Assembly (NCBI GenBank): GCA_023665145.1
Contig: JAMPEM010000006.1
Coordinates: forward strand, 1-64,000
Direction: 5' to 3'
Length of the DNA stretch: 64,000 nucleotides
Source: Bacteroides sp.
GTDB lineage: Bacteria > Bacteroidota > Bacteroidia > Bacteroidales > Muribaculaceae
A program made the position numbers and the translations under genes. Positions 43,163 through 52,389 of this stretch are shown here, one piece after another; the first letter of the stretch is position 1, and each line of letters starts with the position of its first letter. Under the pieces are notes generated by a model. That model saw only the letters and a program-made list of their open reading frames with translations, did not search any database and was not told the DNA's origin.

Positions 43163-44257
43163 ATGGAAAGTAACCCGATAAGCCGGAAAGAGGAAACATC
43201 AGCCAAGAAGATATTCGGCCTCGCGTTGAGATATCTCTTGCCGCTGCTTCTCACCATCACTTTGGTTTGGTATCTCTTCAGCAAAGTGGATTTTCACAAA
43301 ATGCTTGAGATTATACGCCACGGTGCAGACCTCTATTGGATTATCTGTGCTATGGTGATTAGCATATTTTCTCACATATTCCGTGCCGCGCGATGGAGAT
43401 TACAACTTCGGGGGCTCGGCATCAATCCTCCATTTTTGGCACTATGTTGTTCAATATTCGGAACATACGCCTTAAATCTCATTTTTCCCCGTCTCGGAGA
43501 AGTGTGGCGTTGCACATATATCTCAAAACGCCAAAACGCATCGTTTACAAAGGTCTTCGGATCAATGGTCGCAGACAGATTGGCCGATACAGCCACCGTT
43601 TTATGTCTCGTTGTTCTGACTTTCATCGTAGCCAACACCGCTCTTACCACTTTCCTTGAAAAATATCCTGTCGGCCGGGATTTACTCTCTCTTATCACCA
43701 ATCCACTCTTCTGGGCCGCTATCGTAATCTCTATAATGGCTGTTTTATCCTTATTGCACATATTCAGAAAATCAGCTTTCATCATAAAATTACGCCAATG
43801 GTGTGCTGAATTATGGAACGGCTTTATCATAGTGGTAAAAATGAAAGGACGGGGAAAATTCCTCCTCCTCACAGGCTGTATCTGGGGATGTTATTTCTTC
43901 CAACTTTACGTAGCATTCTTTGCATTCCCCTTCACCAAAGCTCTTGTATACGAGCCGGGAACAGCCTTTGGCCTGACACCATGCCTGGTAGCATTCGTTC
44001 TTAGCTCTATCGGAATGGCTATACCAAGCAATGGAGGCCTCGGACCATGGAACATCGCTGTAATGTTCGGACTCGCCCTTTTCGGGATAAACGACACCCA
44101 AGGGACGGCATTCTCCATGCTTCAATGGTCCGGCCAGACAGTAATGCTCGTCTTGCTCGGAATATTCACTATGGTCTATCTCTCCATAGGTAGAAAACAC
44201 TACTATAACTCATCTTCCTCAGATTCAACTATTACACCTGACAATAATCAAGTTTAA
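43163..44257 (+). CDS. Flippase-like (UPF0104/LPG synthase TM) membrane protein
   Basis: A 364-residue integral membrane protein with about eight helices and hallmarks of the lysylphosphatidylglycerol synthase transmembrane family (HIFRAARWRLQLRGLG, SIFGTYALNLIFPRLGEVWRC, MVADRLADTATVLCLV, SNGGLGPWNIAVMFGLALFGI). In archaea and bacteria, proteins of this family (AglD, UPF0104) take part in lipid-linked sugar or lipid transfer and flipping. It is followed by the acidic membrane protein at 44272 after 14 bases. Confidence 0.9.
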   Translation: MESNPISRKEETSAKKIFGLALRYLLPLLLTITLVWYLFSKVDFHKMLEIIRHGADLYWIICAMVISIFSHIFRAARWRLQLRGLGINPPFLALCCSIFGTYALNLIFPRLGEVWRCTYISKRQNASFTKVFGSMVADRLADTATVLCLVVLTFIVANTALTTFLEKYPVGRDLLSLITNPLFWAAIVISIMAVLSLLHIFRKSAFIIKLRQWCAELWNGFIIVVKMKGRGKFLLLTGCIWGCYFFQLYVAFFAFPFTKALVYEPGTAFGLTPCLVAFVLSSIGMAIPSNGGLGPWNIAVMFGLALFGINDTQGTAFSMLQWSGQTVMLVLLGIFTMVYLSIGRKHYYNSSSSDSTITPDNNQV

Positions 44258-44271
44258 GACAACACATCCTT

Positions 44272-44964
44272 ATGGATCATTATAACAGACACAATTACGA
44301 CGACCCAACCGAACGTCACAGATACAATGAATCCAACCATCATGATTACGATGATAATTATGATGACGATTATGACGGAATTGCCCGGGACTCTGAGGCA
44401 AATGATGATGACGACCATGACTACTTCAGCGGACCCGACCTCCCCGATCCACCTTCCAAGCAACAGAAAAAACCGGTACTGAAACCGGAAGACCCGGATT
44501 ATTGGGAACAGGATGAATCAGAGTGGGAACACCTAAAGCCATCATCCCCCGTTTCCAAGTGGATGATTATTGCCGCTTCGGCCATCGTTCTCGCTCTTTT
44601 CATTGCCATCTATCTGAGATACTTCTCCCCCATCAGAGAAGCCGCTACTGAAGTAGGGTATGTGGAACGGATTGAAACCAGAGGATACATATTCAAGACC
44701 ATTGAAGGTGTACTCCTTCCTTATAAAGATTTAAAGGACAACAGTCGCACTTATACACACGATTTCATCTTTACAGCACAAAATAAAGAGGTGGCTTCGA
44801 AAATTTACAGTGCAATGATAGAAAACCGGCCTATCCGTGTCACATACAAAGAGTATGCCGCTCCTCTACCATGGCGGGGTGAATCAAAGATATTGGTAAC
44901 ATCTGCCACTGTAGCAGACCCCACAAAAATCCTTCCTCCCGACCGGCAGCCGCAAGTCCCCTGA
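44272..44964 (+). CDS. Membrane protein with Asp/His-rich head
   Basis: A 230-residue protein with an unusually polar N-terminus (about 70 residues of Asp, His, Asn, Tyr, including HNYDDPTERHRYNESNHHDY) followed by Pro/Lys stretch, one transmembrane helix (residues ~100-120) and a soluble beta domain (GYVERIETRGYIFKTIEGVL ... NRPIRVTYKEYAAPLPWRGESKILV). The C-terminal domain resembles a family of short Bacteroidales membrane proteins but I cannot name it. The head may bind metal ions. Likely in the same operon as the flippase-like protein. Confidence 0.8.
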   Translation: MDHYNRHNYDDPTERHRYNESNHHDYDDNYDDDYDGIARDSEANDDDDHDYFSGPDLPDPPSKQQKKPVLKPEDPDYWEQDESEWEHLKPSSPVSKWMIIAASAIVLALFIAIYLRYFSPIREAATEVGYVERIETRGYIFKTIEGVLLPYKDLKDNSRTYTHDFIFTAQNKEVASKIYSAMIENRPIRVTYKEYAAPLPWRGESKILVTSATVADPTKILPPDRQPQVP

Positions 44965-44969
44965 CAACT

Positions 44970-46985
44970 CTAAATCGAACCCGTACGCATTGCATTGCTG
45001 CGATTACGTTTTGATTTCTCCACTGACTTGGGATCAAACGGATTTACCGTCGGATCGAAATAGTCGTCATCCTCCTCTTCAGTATTCTCAGTCTGCTTCT
45101 TACCTCGCTTTCTTACAGAAGGCTTATTCTTCCTGATTGCATCAGGCTTCTGCTTGTCGACAGCTGTATCATAAAGACTCCACATCTGATCTATCGTCCA
45201 ATTTTTCTTAAGATTAATTTTTTTTGGATAATAGAACACTATTTCCGGCTGTGTCTGTGAATCATAATTCCCGGTATCAAATATTCCGTTGCCATTAGAA
45301 TCAATAGTCAATCGTGCATAATAAGTACCCGGATTTACATCTTTAAATGTACAATTACCATTCATTACCGGTGCTCGCCTTAACGGAGAGTCTGAACTGC
45401 TAAGAAGCTCTATAAAGGCCGGAATTGAGTCGTTCAATCCGGTAATGGAGAAATTCAAAATAGAATAATCAGACTCCTTCTTTATGGTGAACGACTGATT
45501 AATCGGCCCGTTTGAAAGACCGTAAATACTCTGTACACCAAGCGAATCAATCCGTAGACGGTACTGCTCACCATATTCCCATGGATGCTTAACGGCATAT
45601 TTTCGTATTTGCAACGAATCAAGAAGAGTAACGCCTCCAAAATCCGGCACCGTGCTCCACACAGAGTCAATCAGATGCTCCAAATGCACCGCATCAGAAT
45701 AAAAAGTCTCCAATGGTTGGTCGGTCTCAAGAATCACCGGAGCATATATATCCATCATTGACGGTGCTGATACATTAATTGAGAGCAATTCCGGTTTTAC
45801 TATATCAGTCTCTCCCTCTTTCTTATCTTTCTTTTTTGATGCTTTAGGTTTCTTCACCACAGGCTTAACAAGCGTAATAGTGTCAACTGCGGCCTCCAAG
45901 TCACCATTCCTGAGAACTTTTGTATAGTCAAGACGAAAAGACAGTGTATCGGCTTTAATCATCTCCGGGTCACGCAGCCAAAACATCAACGTGTCATTTG
46001 TGACACTCCGTTCGAGATCATACCAATCATCTGACGGTGATATATTAATTGGTATCAAAGATGGTGTAACCGGAGATTTGGCATTAAAAACCAAATTAAT
46101 CTTTGTGGAATCGGGACGCGATGTTGTCACCGGATATTGCTGCTTAAAATTGATATTGAAAAGAGACAGGAGCAAATCATTGGGCAAGAAACGGGTGCGC
46201 ATACGATTAACAACAGTATCAATCTGCATTGTCTTCAAGTCATAAATGGTATCCGCTACAGTGACTTGCTCTGTCTGTGGCACTACGATTTCAGGATAAA
46301 AAGCTATTGATTCCTCCGGATTATCCCATTTAAAATCATTATTCATATCCTGAAGCGCGAATACTCTGTAGGGACCCGGCTTTAGACCACGCACCACAAA
46401 ACGCCCCATCTCATCAGTCTTTGCCACCTTTTCAAATGGTAATGACATAAAAGTTGAATCGGCAAGAATGGAATGTACTCCCACCAAGACTTGCTTCACA
46501 GGCTCCAATGTTGCCGCATCAAACACCATACCGCTGATGCGCAGCGAGTCCAGTTCCGGTCCTGTAGAGAACGTATAAGTGAACCCCTCAAGAGGGTTTG
46601 ACTCATTGACATCCTCTATGGCATTGCCGAAATCTATAGTATATGTAGTGTTTGCAAGCAACGTATCTTGAAACGTCACCGTGACACGACGACTGCCGTT
46701 AGATGACACCCGAGGTGTTCTCACCGATGGTGGTGAAACTGTAACATTTGAAAAGGCATCTTTGACGTTTACCAATTCGTTAAAATCTATATTTATAACC
46801 CCGGTACTGACATTAGTGGAGCCCGGAGCCGGATTCGATTTTACAAAACGAGGCGGATCTTCATCCCTCGGACCTCCTGACGGATTGCCAATCGAGGCAC
46901 AAGAATAAAGAGATATGAGCACTGCTGCGAGGGCTGAAAATTTAAGCAGCATGTGTAAATTATGCAAATCAGATGCAATCTTCAT
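44970..46985 (-). CDS. Bacterial Ig-like (SbsA) lipoprotein
   Basis: A 671-residue lipoprotein precursor: basic start, hydrophobic stretch, lipobox LYSC and then ASIGNPSGGPRDEDPPRFVK, the standard opening of SbsA Ig-like proteins of Bacteroidota. An Ig-like domain follows (NVSTGVINIDFNELVNVKDAFSN...), then several beta domains including a carboxypeptidase-like repeat (GRFVVRGLKPGPYRVFALQDMNNDF). Charged Lys/Glu linkers and a basic C-terminus (VRKRGKKQTENTEEEDDDYFDP). The start at 46985 was preferred over a GTG at 47006. Likely an envelope structural or transport component; role unknown. Confidence 0.85.
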   Translation of the reverse strand: MKIASDLHNLHMLLKFSALAAVLISLYSCASIGNPSGGPRDEDPPRFVKSNPAPGSTNVSTGVINIDFNELVNVKDAFSNVTVSPPSVRTPRVSSNGSRRVTVTFQDTLLANTTYTIDFGNAIEDVNESNPLEGFTYTFSTGPELDSLRISGMVFDAATLEPVKQVLVGVHSILADSTFMSLPFEKVAKTDEMGRFVVRGLKPGPYRVFALQDMNNDFKWDNPEESIAFYPEIVVPQTEQVTVADTIYDLKTMQIDTVVNRMRTRFLPNDLLLSLFNINFKQQYPVTTSRPDSTKINLVFNAKSPVTPSLIPINISPSDDWYDLERSVTNDTLMFWLRDPEMIKADTLSFRLDYTKVLRNGDLEAAVDTITLVKPVVKKPKASKKKDKKEGETDIVKPELLSINVSAPSMMDIYAPVILETDQPLETFYSDAVHLEHLIDSVWSTVPDFGGVTLLDSLQIRKYAVKHPWEYGEQYRLRIDSLGVQSIYGLSNGPINQSFTIKKESDYSILNFSITGLNDSIPAFIELLSSSDSPLRRAPVMNGNCTFKDVNPGTYYARLTIDSNGNGIFDTGNYDSQTQPEIVFYYPKKINLKKNWTIDQMWSLYDTAVDKQKPDAIRKNKPSVRKRGKKQTENTEEEDDDYFDPTVNPFDPKSVEKSKRNRSNAMRTGSI

Positions 46986-47134
46986 TGAAACATGATTTTT
47001 AGCCACAAGGCTATATCGAGCAAATCGGCTTCAAAAATAACAAAAAACCGGGACATATTCCCTCAAAAACAAGAAAAAAAAGCATTAAATGCATTTTAAA
47101 GCCTCAAAATGCGTCATACCTCAAAAAAAAATGG

Positions 47135-47142
47135 TATATTTG
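47135..47142 (+). promoter_or_regulatory. -7 box for secDF
   Basis: TATATTTG lies about 90 bases before the start of secDF. The usual TTTG at -33 is not obvious, so only the -7 element is supported. Confidence 0.5.
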
Positions 47143-47229
47143 CGAGCTGAAAAGTATTGTGCTAAAAACACAATGCCTATAAAAAGCACCTTTAACTTAA
47201 AAAAAATTAAATAAAATAACATAAAAACA

Positions 47230-50199
47230 ATGCAGAACAAAGGGTTTATCAGCACCATTGCCGTCCTTTTGGTACTTATCTGCGGCTTTTATATTTCCTT
47301 TTCTTTTGTAACCTCCCATTGGGAAAAGAAAGCTGAGGAATATGCCCGGACAGTTTCCAAAACCTCGGACGTTACCAATGATGAGTACAAACGCAGTTTG
47401 AAGCAATTCAATGACTCAATCGACAAAGAAAAAGTTTACCTGAACTACACCTATAATCAGGTACGCAAAATGGAAATCGGTATGGGTCTTGACTTGAAAG
47501 GCGGTATGAACGTCGTACTTGAAATTTCAGTCCCGGACATCCTTCGCCAGTACGCAGCCGGTGATCAGCAACTTAAAACCATCAACGATGCTATTCGCAA
47601 AGCTGAGGCTGAAGGTGTCAAGGGTAGTGATAAGGGTTTCATCTCAAAAGTGGCATCCTTTATCCAGCCCGGAGCCATGGCTTCACTCTTCTCACGCGAA
47701 GGTGAATTCCTTGGTGAACTCAAGTCAAATTCCAACAACGCCCAAGTAACAGAAGCTCTTGAAAAGCAAGTCAACAGTCAGGTTGATGCCGCTTTCAACA
47801 TCTTCCGTACCCGTATCGACCAATTTGGTGTCGTTGCGCCTAACATCCAGAAACTGCAAGACAAAAACGGTCAGATTCTTCTTGAGCTCCCCGGTGTCAA
47901 AGAACCGGAACGTGTCACTGAGTTGCTGCAATCCTCAGCAAATCTCGAATTCTTTGAAGTCTATAACTACAAAGAAATCGCGGCAGACCTCAACGCATTT
48001 GCCACCGCTTATGCTGCTCAGGACACTGTAGCTCACACTAATATTATCGCTCTGCTTGGCGGCTCCCAGAGACCCGATTCTCCAGTTATCGGTCTCGTTT
48101 CTCCCGACAACAAAGCGAAGGTAGATAGCATCCTCGCTTCACCTCTTGCCAAGGCTAAACTTCCCTCTGACTTCTCAGCCGTTTGGCAGAAAAAACCGGT
48201 TGAACTTCCCGTAGCTGACAAAAACGGCAACCCTGTAAAGAAAAGCAACGGTGAATATAAAACCACACCTTACTGGCAGCTCGTAGCCCTTAAAGGCGAG
48301 CCCGTGCTCGAAGGTGACGCTGTGACTTCAGCCACATCGGAATATGACAAAATGCAGGGTAACATGGTCAACATGAAGATGAGCGAACGCGGTGGTCAAG
48401 AATGGGCTACTGTAACACGCAACAACATCGGCCGCCCTATCGCAATCGTGCTTGACAACTCTGTCTATTCATTCCCCAACGTTCAGAACGAAATCACAGG
48501 CGGTTCTTCTCAAATCACCGGCAACTTCACCCCCGAAGAAGCGAACGACCTTGCAAACGTCCTCAAGAGCGGTAAGATGTCCGCAAAAGTTGACGTTGTC
48601 AGCAACAACGTAATCGGCCCGTCTCTCGGTGCCGAGGCTGTTCAACAAGGTTTCCTCTCCTTCGTCGTAGCAATCGTGTTGCTGATGATTTTCATGATTG
48701 CCATCTACGGTTTCATCCCGGGTCTGGTAGCTAACGTAGGTCTTATCCTTAACCTCTACTTCACACTCGGTATCCTCGCTTCACTTCAAGCAGTCCTCAC
48801 ACTATCCGGTATCGCCGGTATCGTACTCGCGCTCGGTATGGCTGTCGATGCCAATGTGCTTATCTTCGAACGCACTAAAGAGGAACTCGCCTTGGGCAAG
48901 AAGCTGCGTCAGGCTATCTCGGAAGGTTACAAAAACGCCTTCTCCGCAATCTTTGACTCCAACCTTACTTCCGTCATCACAGGTATAATCCTGCTAATCT
49001 TCGGTTCAGGTCCCATCAAAGGTTTTGCAACAACCCTTATCATCGGCCTTGTTTGTTCATTCTTTACAGCTGTCTTCCTGACCCGTATCGCATTTGAACT
49101 CATCACAGCCAACGGTCGCTGCGCAAACATGACATTCTCAACCGCTATTAGCCGCAATTGGTTCAAAAATTCAAAAATCAACTTCCTCGGACAATGGCGC
49201 GTAAGCTCAGCTATCTGGGTAACACTGATTGTTATCTCAATCGCATCTCTCGCCATCCGCGGCATGAATCAGGGCATTGACTTCTCCGGTGGTCGCAACT
49301 ATGTTGTTCAACTCAACAAGAACATCAATCCTTCAGACATCCAGAACCACCTGCTCGAGAAATTCCAAACTGCAGCCAACGACAAGACCGTTTCTTTAGG
49401 TGTTATAACTATCGATACCCCCTCAAAAGTACGTATCTCCACCAATTATAAAATCAAAGAGAACGGTGAAGGTATCGAAAATGAAATCACCGACCTCCTT
49501 TACACATCACTGCAGTCAGCTCCCGGCAATCCTCTGGGCAACATGAGCAAAGAAGAATTTGCTGTAGCAGACGAAGCTCACGGTATAATCTCAATCCAGA
49601 AAGTCGGTCCCTCTGTGGCTGATGACATGAAGAGAGACGCTTACTGGGCTGTCAGCATCGCTGTCCTCTGTATGTTCCTCTACATTTTGCTCAGATTCCG
49701 CAATATCGCATTCTCTGTAGGTGCCGTTTGCGCCGTAGCGCTCACAGCATTCCTTATCATCGGATTCTATTCCGTATGCTGGGGATTCCTCCCATTCTCT
49801 ATGGAGATTGACCAATCCTTTATTGCAGCAGTCCTTACTATCATCGGTTATCAGATTAACGACACCGTGGTGGTATTCGACCGAATCCGTGAAATGATGA
49901 AGATTTATCCCAAAGAAGACAGATTCTTGACATTCAATAAATCGCTCAACCAAACCTTGAGCCGTACATTGATGACATCAATATCTACTCTTCTCGTGCT
50001 TCTCTGCATCTTCTTCCTCGGTGGTGATACTATCAGATCATTCACTTTCGCAATGATATTCGGTGTCATCGTAGGTACATTCTGCTCTATCTATTGTGCT
50101 GCACCTATCGCTTACAACATCTTGAAACGTTCCAACGCTAAAGCTGCTGCGAAAGAGTCTGTCACTCCCGTCCAAAAAGGCAACCGCAGATTCAATTGA
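47230..50199 (+). CDS. secDF: Fused protein translocase subunit SecDF
   Basis: A 989-residue membrane protein that drives the periplasmic half of Sec export with the proton gradient. SecD part: MGLDLKGGMNVVLEIS, the large periplasmic P1 domain, then GLVANVGLILNLYFTLG; IVLALGMAVDANVLIFER is the conserved SecD helix with the DANV motif. SecF part begins near residue 660 (GIDFSGGRNYVVQL, then ALTAFLIIGFYSVCWGF and YQINDTVVVFDRIRE). Twelve membrane segments are expected. The fused form is usual in Bacteroidota. Ends with a strong terminator. Confidence 0.97.
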   Translation: MQNKGFISTIAVLLVLICGFYISFSFVTSHWEKKAEEYARTVSKTSDVTNDEYKRSLKQFNDSIDKEKVYLNYTYNQVRKMEIGMGLDLKGGMNVVLEISVPDILRQYAAGDQQLKTINDAIRKAEAEGVKGSDKGFISKVASFIQPGAMASLFSREGEFLGELKSNSNNAQVTEALEKQVNSQVDAAFNIFRTRIDQFGVVAPNIQKLQDKNGQILLELPGVKEPERVTELLQSSANLEFFEVYNYKEIAADLNAFATAYAAQDTVAHTNIIALLGGSQRPDSPVIGLVSPDNKAKVDSILASPLAKAKLPSDFSAVWQKKPVELPVADKNGNPVKKSNGEYKTTPYWQLVALKGEPVLEGDAVTSATSEYDKMQGNMVNMKMSERGGQEWATVTRNNIGRPIAIVLDNSVYSFPNVQNEITGGSSQITGNFTPEEANDLANVLKSGKMSAKVDVVSNNVIGPSLGAEAVQQGFLSFVVAIVLLMIFMIAIYGFIPGLVANVGLILNLYFTLGILASLQAVLTLSGIAGIVLALGMAVDANVLIFERTKEELALGKKLRQAISEGYKNAFSAIFDSNLTSVITGIILLIFGSGPIKGFATTLIIGLVCSFFTAVFLTRIAFELITANGRCANMTFSTAISRNWFKNSKINFLGQWRVSSAIWVTLIVISIASLAIRGMNQGIDFSGGRNYVVQLNKNINPSDIQNHLLEKFQTAANDKTVSLGVITIDTPSKVRISTNYKIKENGEGIENEITDLLYTSLQSAPGNPLGNMSKEEFAVADEAHGIISIQKVGPSVADDMKRDAYWAVSIAVLCMFLYILLRFRNIAFSVGAVCAVALTAFLIIGFYSVCWGFLPFSMEIDQSFIAAVLTIIGYQINDTVVVFDRIREMMKIYPKEDRFLTFNKSLNQTLSRTLMTSISTLLVLLCIFFLGGDTIRSFTFAMIFGVIVGTFCSIYCAAPIAYNILKRSNAKAAAKESVTPVQKGNRRFN

Positions 50200-50252
50200 T
50201 TTCATAAGTCAATTCATCGTGTTGACTTAAATTGATAATAATATTTTAATCC

Positions 50253-50289
50253 GACCGGCAAACGCTTGAAAGCGTTTGCCGGTCTTTTT
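50253..50289 (+). terminator. Terminator of secDF
   Basis: 15-base inverted repeats (50253-50267 with 50270-50284; GACCGGCAAACGCTT) followed by five T. Confidence 0.9.
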
Positions 50290-50413
50290 CATTTAATTGT
50301 TACTGCACTGAACCATTAGTCCAAGACATAAGTTATTACTAAAGAACACTGACCGGGATAATTATATCTTTAACCAATCACATAACCCCGTCGGATAAAT
50401 TAAACTTTCAGCT

Positions 50414-51133
50414 ATGAAAAAGATATTTAAATTTACGCTTTTGGGAATCACAACCCTTACATTCTCCGCTATCACTGGAGCGCATACTCTCGCCACAACT
50501 ATTAACGAAGACAAACCAGTTATTCCGCAAAATAATCAATTAGTAAATCCGATAGAACTCTCCGGCCAAGACCTTATCACAAAAGTCTATGGAATTATTG
50601 AACCAAGCAATGCTGTTACAAAGCAGGATTGTATCCAAAATTGCATCTCTTTGACAAATCTTACCCCATCTGAAGACGAGTTCGGACTTTGGCTTGAAGA
50701 CACAGACGGATATATACCATCATGTTACGGCATATCACCAAAAACATCAGCTTTGGCCGCTTATGACAATAATCAACTCGAAAATTACGAATATTTCTTT
50801 ATCTTCCCTTACAGCGCCGGAGAACGTGAAGCCACAAACCTTCGTCAAGCACAATTTTGCGGTTCCCTATTGCAAGAGTTAAAAGACCTCGGACTTGATA
50901 TGGCTGCATCTCAAACAACTGACGCACTGTTTGATGTGACAGGAGACAACAATAATGACTTAGTGGAAATCCGCCTTATAGACGAAACAGACAATTCTAC
51001 AAAGGACAATTCTCAAATTCAATTGACGGACAATCAATTAGCAGGAACCACTAATGCTCTCCGTCATTTTCCCGGAGCCGGACGATTTATCCTTATCCTG
51101 ACAATTGACCCCGGTGCATCAACACCGGCATGA
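50414..51133 (+). CDS. Secreted protein of unknown function
   Basis: A 239-residue protein with a clear signal peptide (MKKIFKFTLLGITTLTFSAITGAHT). The mature part has cysteine pairs (QDCIQNCIS; PSCYGIS) and ends with repeated short acidic Asn/Gln stretches. No recognised family. The middle (YEYFFIFPYSAGEREATNLRQAQFCGSLLQELKDLG) looks like an alpha/beta domain. Single gene between secDF and a converging gene; no promoter box clearly seen. Possibly a small periplasmic factor. Confidence 0.7.
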   Translation: MKKIFKFTLLGITTLTFSAITGAHTLATTINEDKPVIPQNNQLVNPIELSGQDLITKVYGIIEPSNAVTKQDCIQNCISLTNLTPSEDEFGLWLEDTDGYIPSCYGISPKTSALAAYDNNQLENYEYFFIFPYSAGEREATNLRQAQFCGSLLQELKDLGLDMAASQTTDALFDVTGDNNNDLVEIRLIDETDNSTKDNSQIQLTDNQLAGTTNALRHFPGAGRFILILTIDPGASTPA

Positions 51134-51148
51134 AATCGCATTTAATTA

Positions 51149-51520
51149 TTATTTGAAAACAAAATATACAGCAAGTATTAAACACACAAACGCTGCAAAA
51201 TGATTCCAATGCAATGATTCCCCCTTAAAGAATACCACAGTAAAAACAGTAAAAACCACAAGCGTGATTGTCTCTTGAATTACCTTCAGCTGCATCAACG
51301 AGAAAGGACCGCCATTACCATGAAAACCTATCCTGTTGGCCGGAACCTGACAAAAATATTCCAACAATGCTATACCCCATGAAATCAATATCACGAAAAT
51401 CAACGGGGTGGAATTATTTATCCAATTGAGTTGCTGCATCTTTAAATGTCCATACCACGCAAAGGTCATGAAAACATTAGCAACAACAAGCAAAACCACC
51501 GTATAAATTGCTGTCGTCAT
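51149..51520 (-). CDS. DMT/DUF486-like small membrane protein
   Basis: A 123-residue protein with four hydrophobic helices. The sequence MTFAWYGHLKM, then ISWGIALLEYFCQVPANRIG and FSLMQLKVIQETITLVVFTVF, is typical of DUF486, a small relative of EamA-like transporters. Its role is unknown. It follows carbonic anhydrase on the same strand with an 18-base gap, so the two may be co-transcribed. Confidence 0.88.
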   Translation of the reverse strand: MTTAIYTVVLLVVANVFMTFAWYGHLKMQQLNWINNSTPLIFVILISWGIALLEYFCQVPANRIGFHGNGGPFSLMQLKVIQETITLVVFTVFTVVFFKGESLHWNHFAAFVCLILAVYFVFK

Positions 51521-51538
51521 TTCAGTACTATTCCCGAA

Positions 51539-52093
51539 TTATTCATTCTCAACTACCGGCATTAAAGCACCTGTCTCCGTCTGCATAACATATCCACTCA
51601 CAGCCACTCCGGAAGGTGGCATCAACGGATGATGCTTAATCAAATCCACAGTCTCGGCAACAGCCATCCGAGTATCCTCAAATCCATGAAGCCAACCGTC
51701 AAGGTCTATGCCACAATGGCGCATCAAATCAATATGCTCATCGCTCACACCCCTACTACGCATCATCTCCAACATCTCTGCCGAATCCATACCCTGAACG
51801 CCGCATCCCGTATGTCCTATAACCATTATCTCATTGACACCCAATTCATACACAGCTATCAAAAGGGAACGCATAGTTGAATCAAACGGATTCGTAATAG
51901 TGGCACCCGCATTCTTGATAATTTTCACATCTCCATTACGGATTCCAAGTGCTGCCGGCAATAATTCCACCAATCGCGTATCCATACACGATACAATCGC
52001 TATCTTCTTATCCGGGTATTTATCCGTCGCAAACTTCTCATACCCTCGCGTTTCTACAAACCTCCTGTTAAATTCAAGAATCTCCTTAATCAT
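51539..52093 (-). CDS. Beta-class carbonic anhydrase
   Basis: A 184-residue zinc enzyme interconverting CO2 and bicarbonate. Zinc ligands are in SCMDTRL (Cys and Asp of the CxDxR motif) and GHTGCG (His and Cys); GNGDVKIIKNAGATITNPF and SLLIAVYELGVNEIMVIGHTG are conserved. ATG at 52093 gives the usual start (MIKEILEFNRRFV) and fits the promoter upstream, while the longer frame to 52147 would include the promoter. Cytoplasmic. It supplies bicarbonate for carboxylases such as the biotin-dependent ones served by birA at 56353. Confidence 0.95.
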   Translation of the reverse strand: MIKEILEFNRRFVETRGYEKFATDKYPDKKIAIVSCMDTRLVELLPAALGIRNGDVKIIKNAGATITNPFDSTMRSLLIAVYELGVNEIMVIGHTGCGVQGMDSAEMLEMMRSRGVSDEHIDLMRHCGIDLDGWLHGFEDTRMAVAETVDLIKHHPLMPPSGVAVSGYVMQTETGALMPVVENE

Positions 52094-52116
52094 TGCTGTA
52101 ATTTGATTTGATATTG

Positions 52117-52148
52117 CAAAATTACAATATTTTAATAAAACAGACAAA
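52117..52148 (-). promoter_or_regulatory. Promoter of carbonic anhydrase
   Basis: Minus-strand TTTG (52148-52145), 20-base spacer, TAATTTTG (52124-52117). Predicted start of transcription about 15-20 bases before the ATG at 52093. Confidence 0.8.
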
Positions 52149-52242
52149 CCCTCGAAACCATCAAACCCTTATTTTCACCCCATATATCAATTGCAATTTC
52201 ACTCCTTCCCTCCAAAATCTTGAAAAAATTCCTTAATTATTG

Positions 52243-52273
52243 TTGCACAAAGTCTAAAAAATAGCTAATTTTG
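52243..52273 (+). promoter_or_regulatory. Promoter of the fumarate reductase/succinate dehydrogenase operon
   Basis: TTG (52243-52245), 20-base spacer, TAATTTTG (52266-52273). Transcription starts near 52280, leaving a leader of about 110 bases before sdhC. Confidence 0.8.
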
Positions 52274-52389
52274 CACACTAATACGCCCTATATCCACTTG
52301 TCCTCACCGACAAGTAAATGGTGCGTAGTGCCAATTTATACGCTTAAAATATTAACAATAAATAACTTAACTTCTAATTCAGAACTGCT

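Noticed and set aside
52094..52147. N-terminal extension of carbonic anhydrase
   Set aside because: The additional codons overlap the promoter at 52117-52148; MIKEILEF is the usual start.
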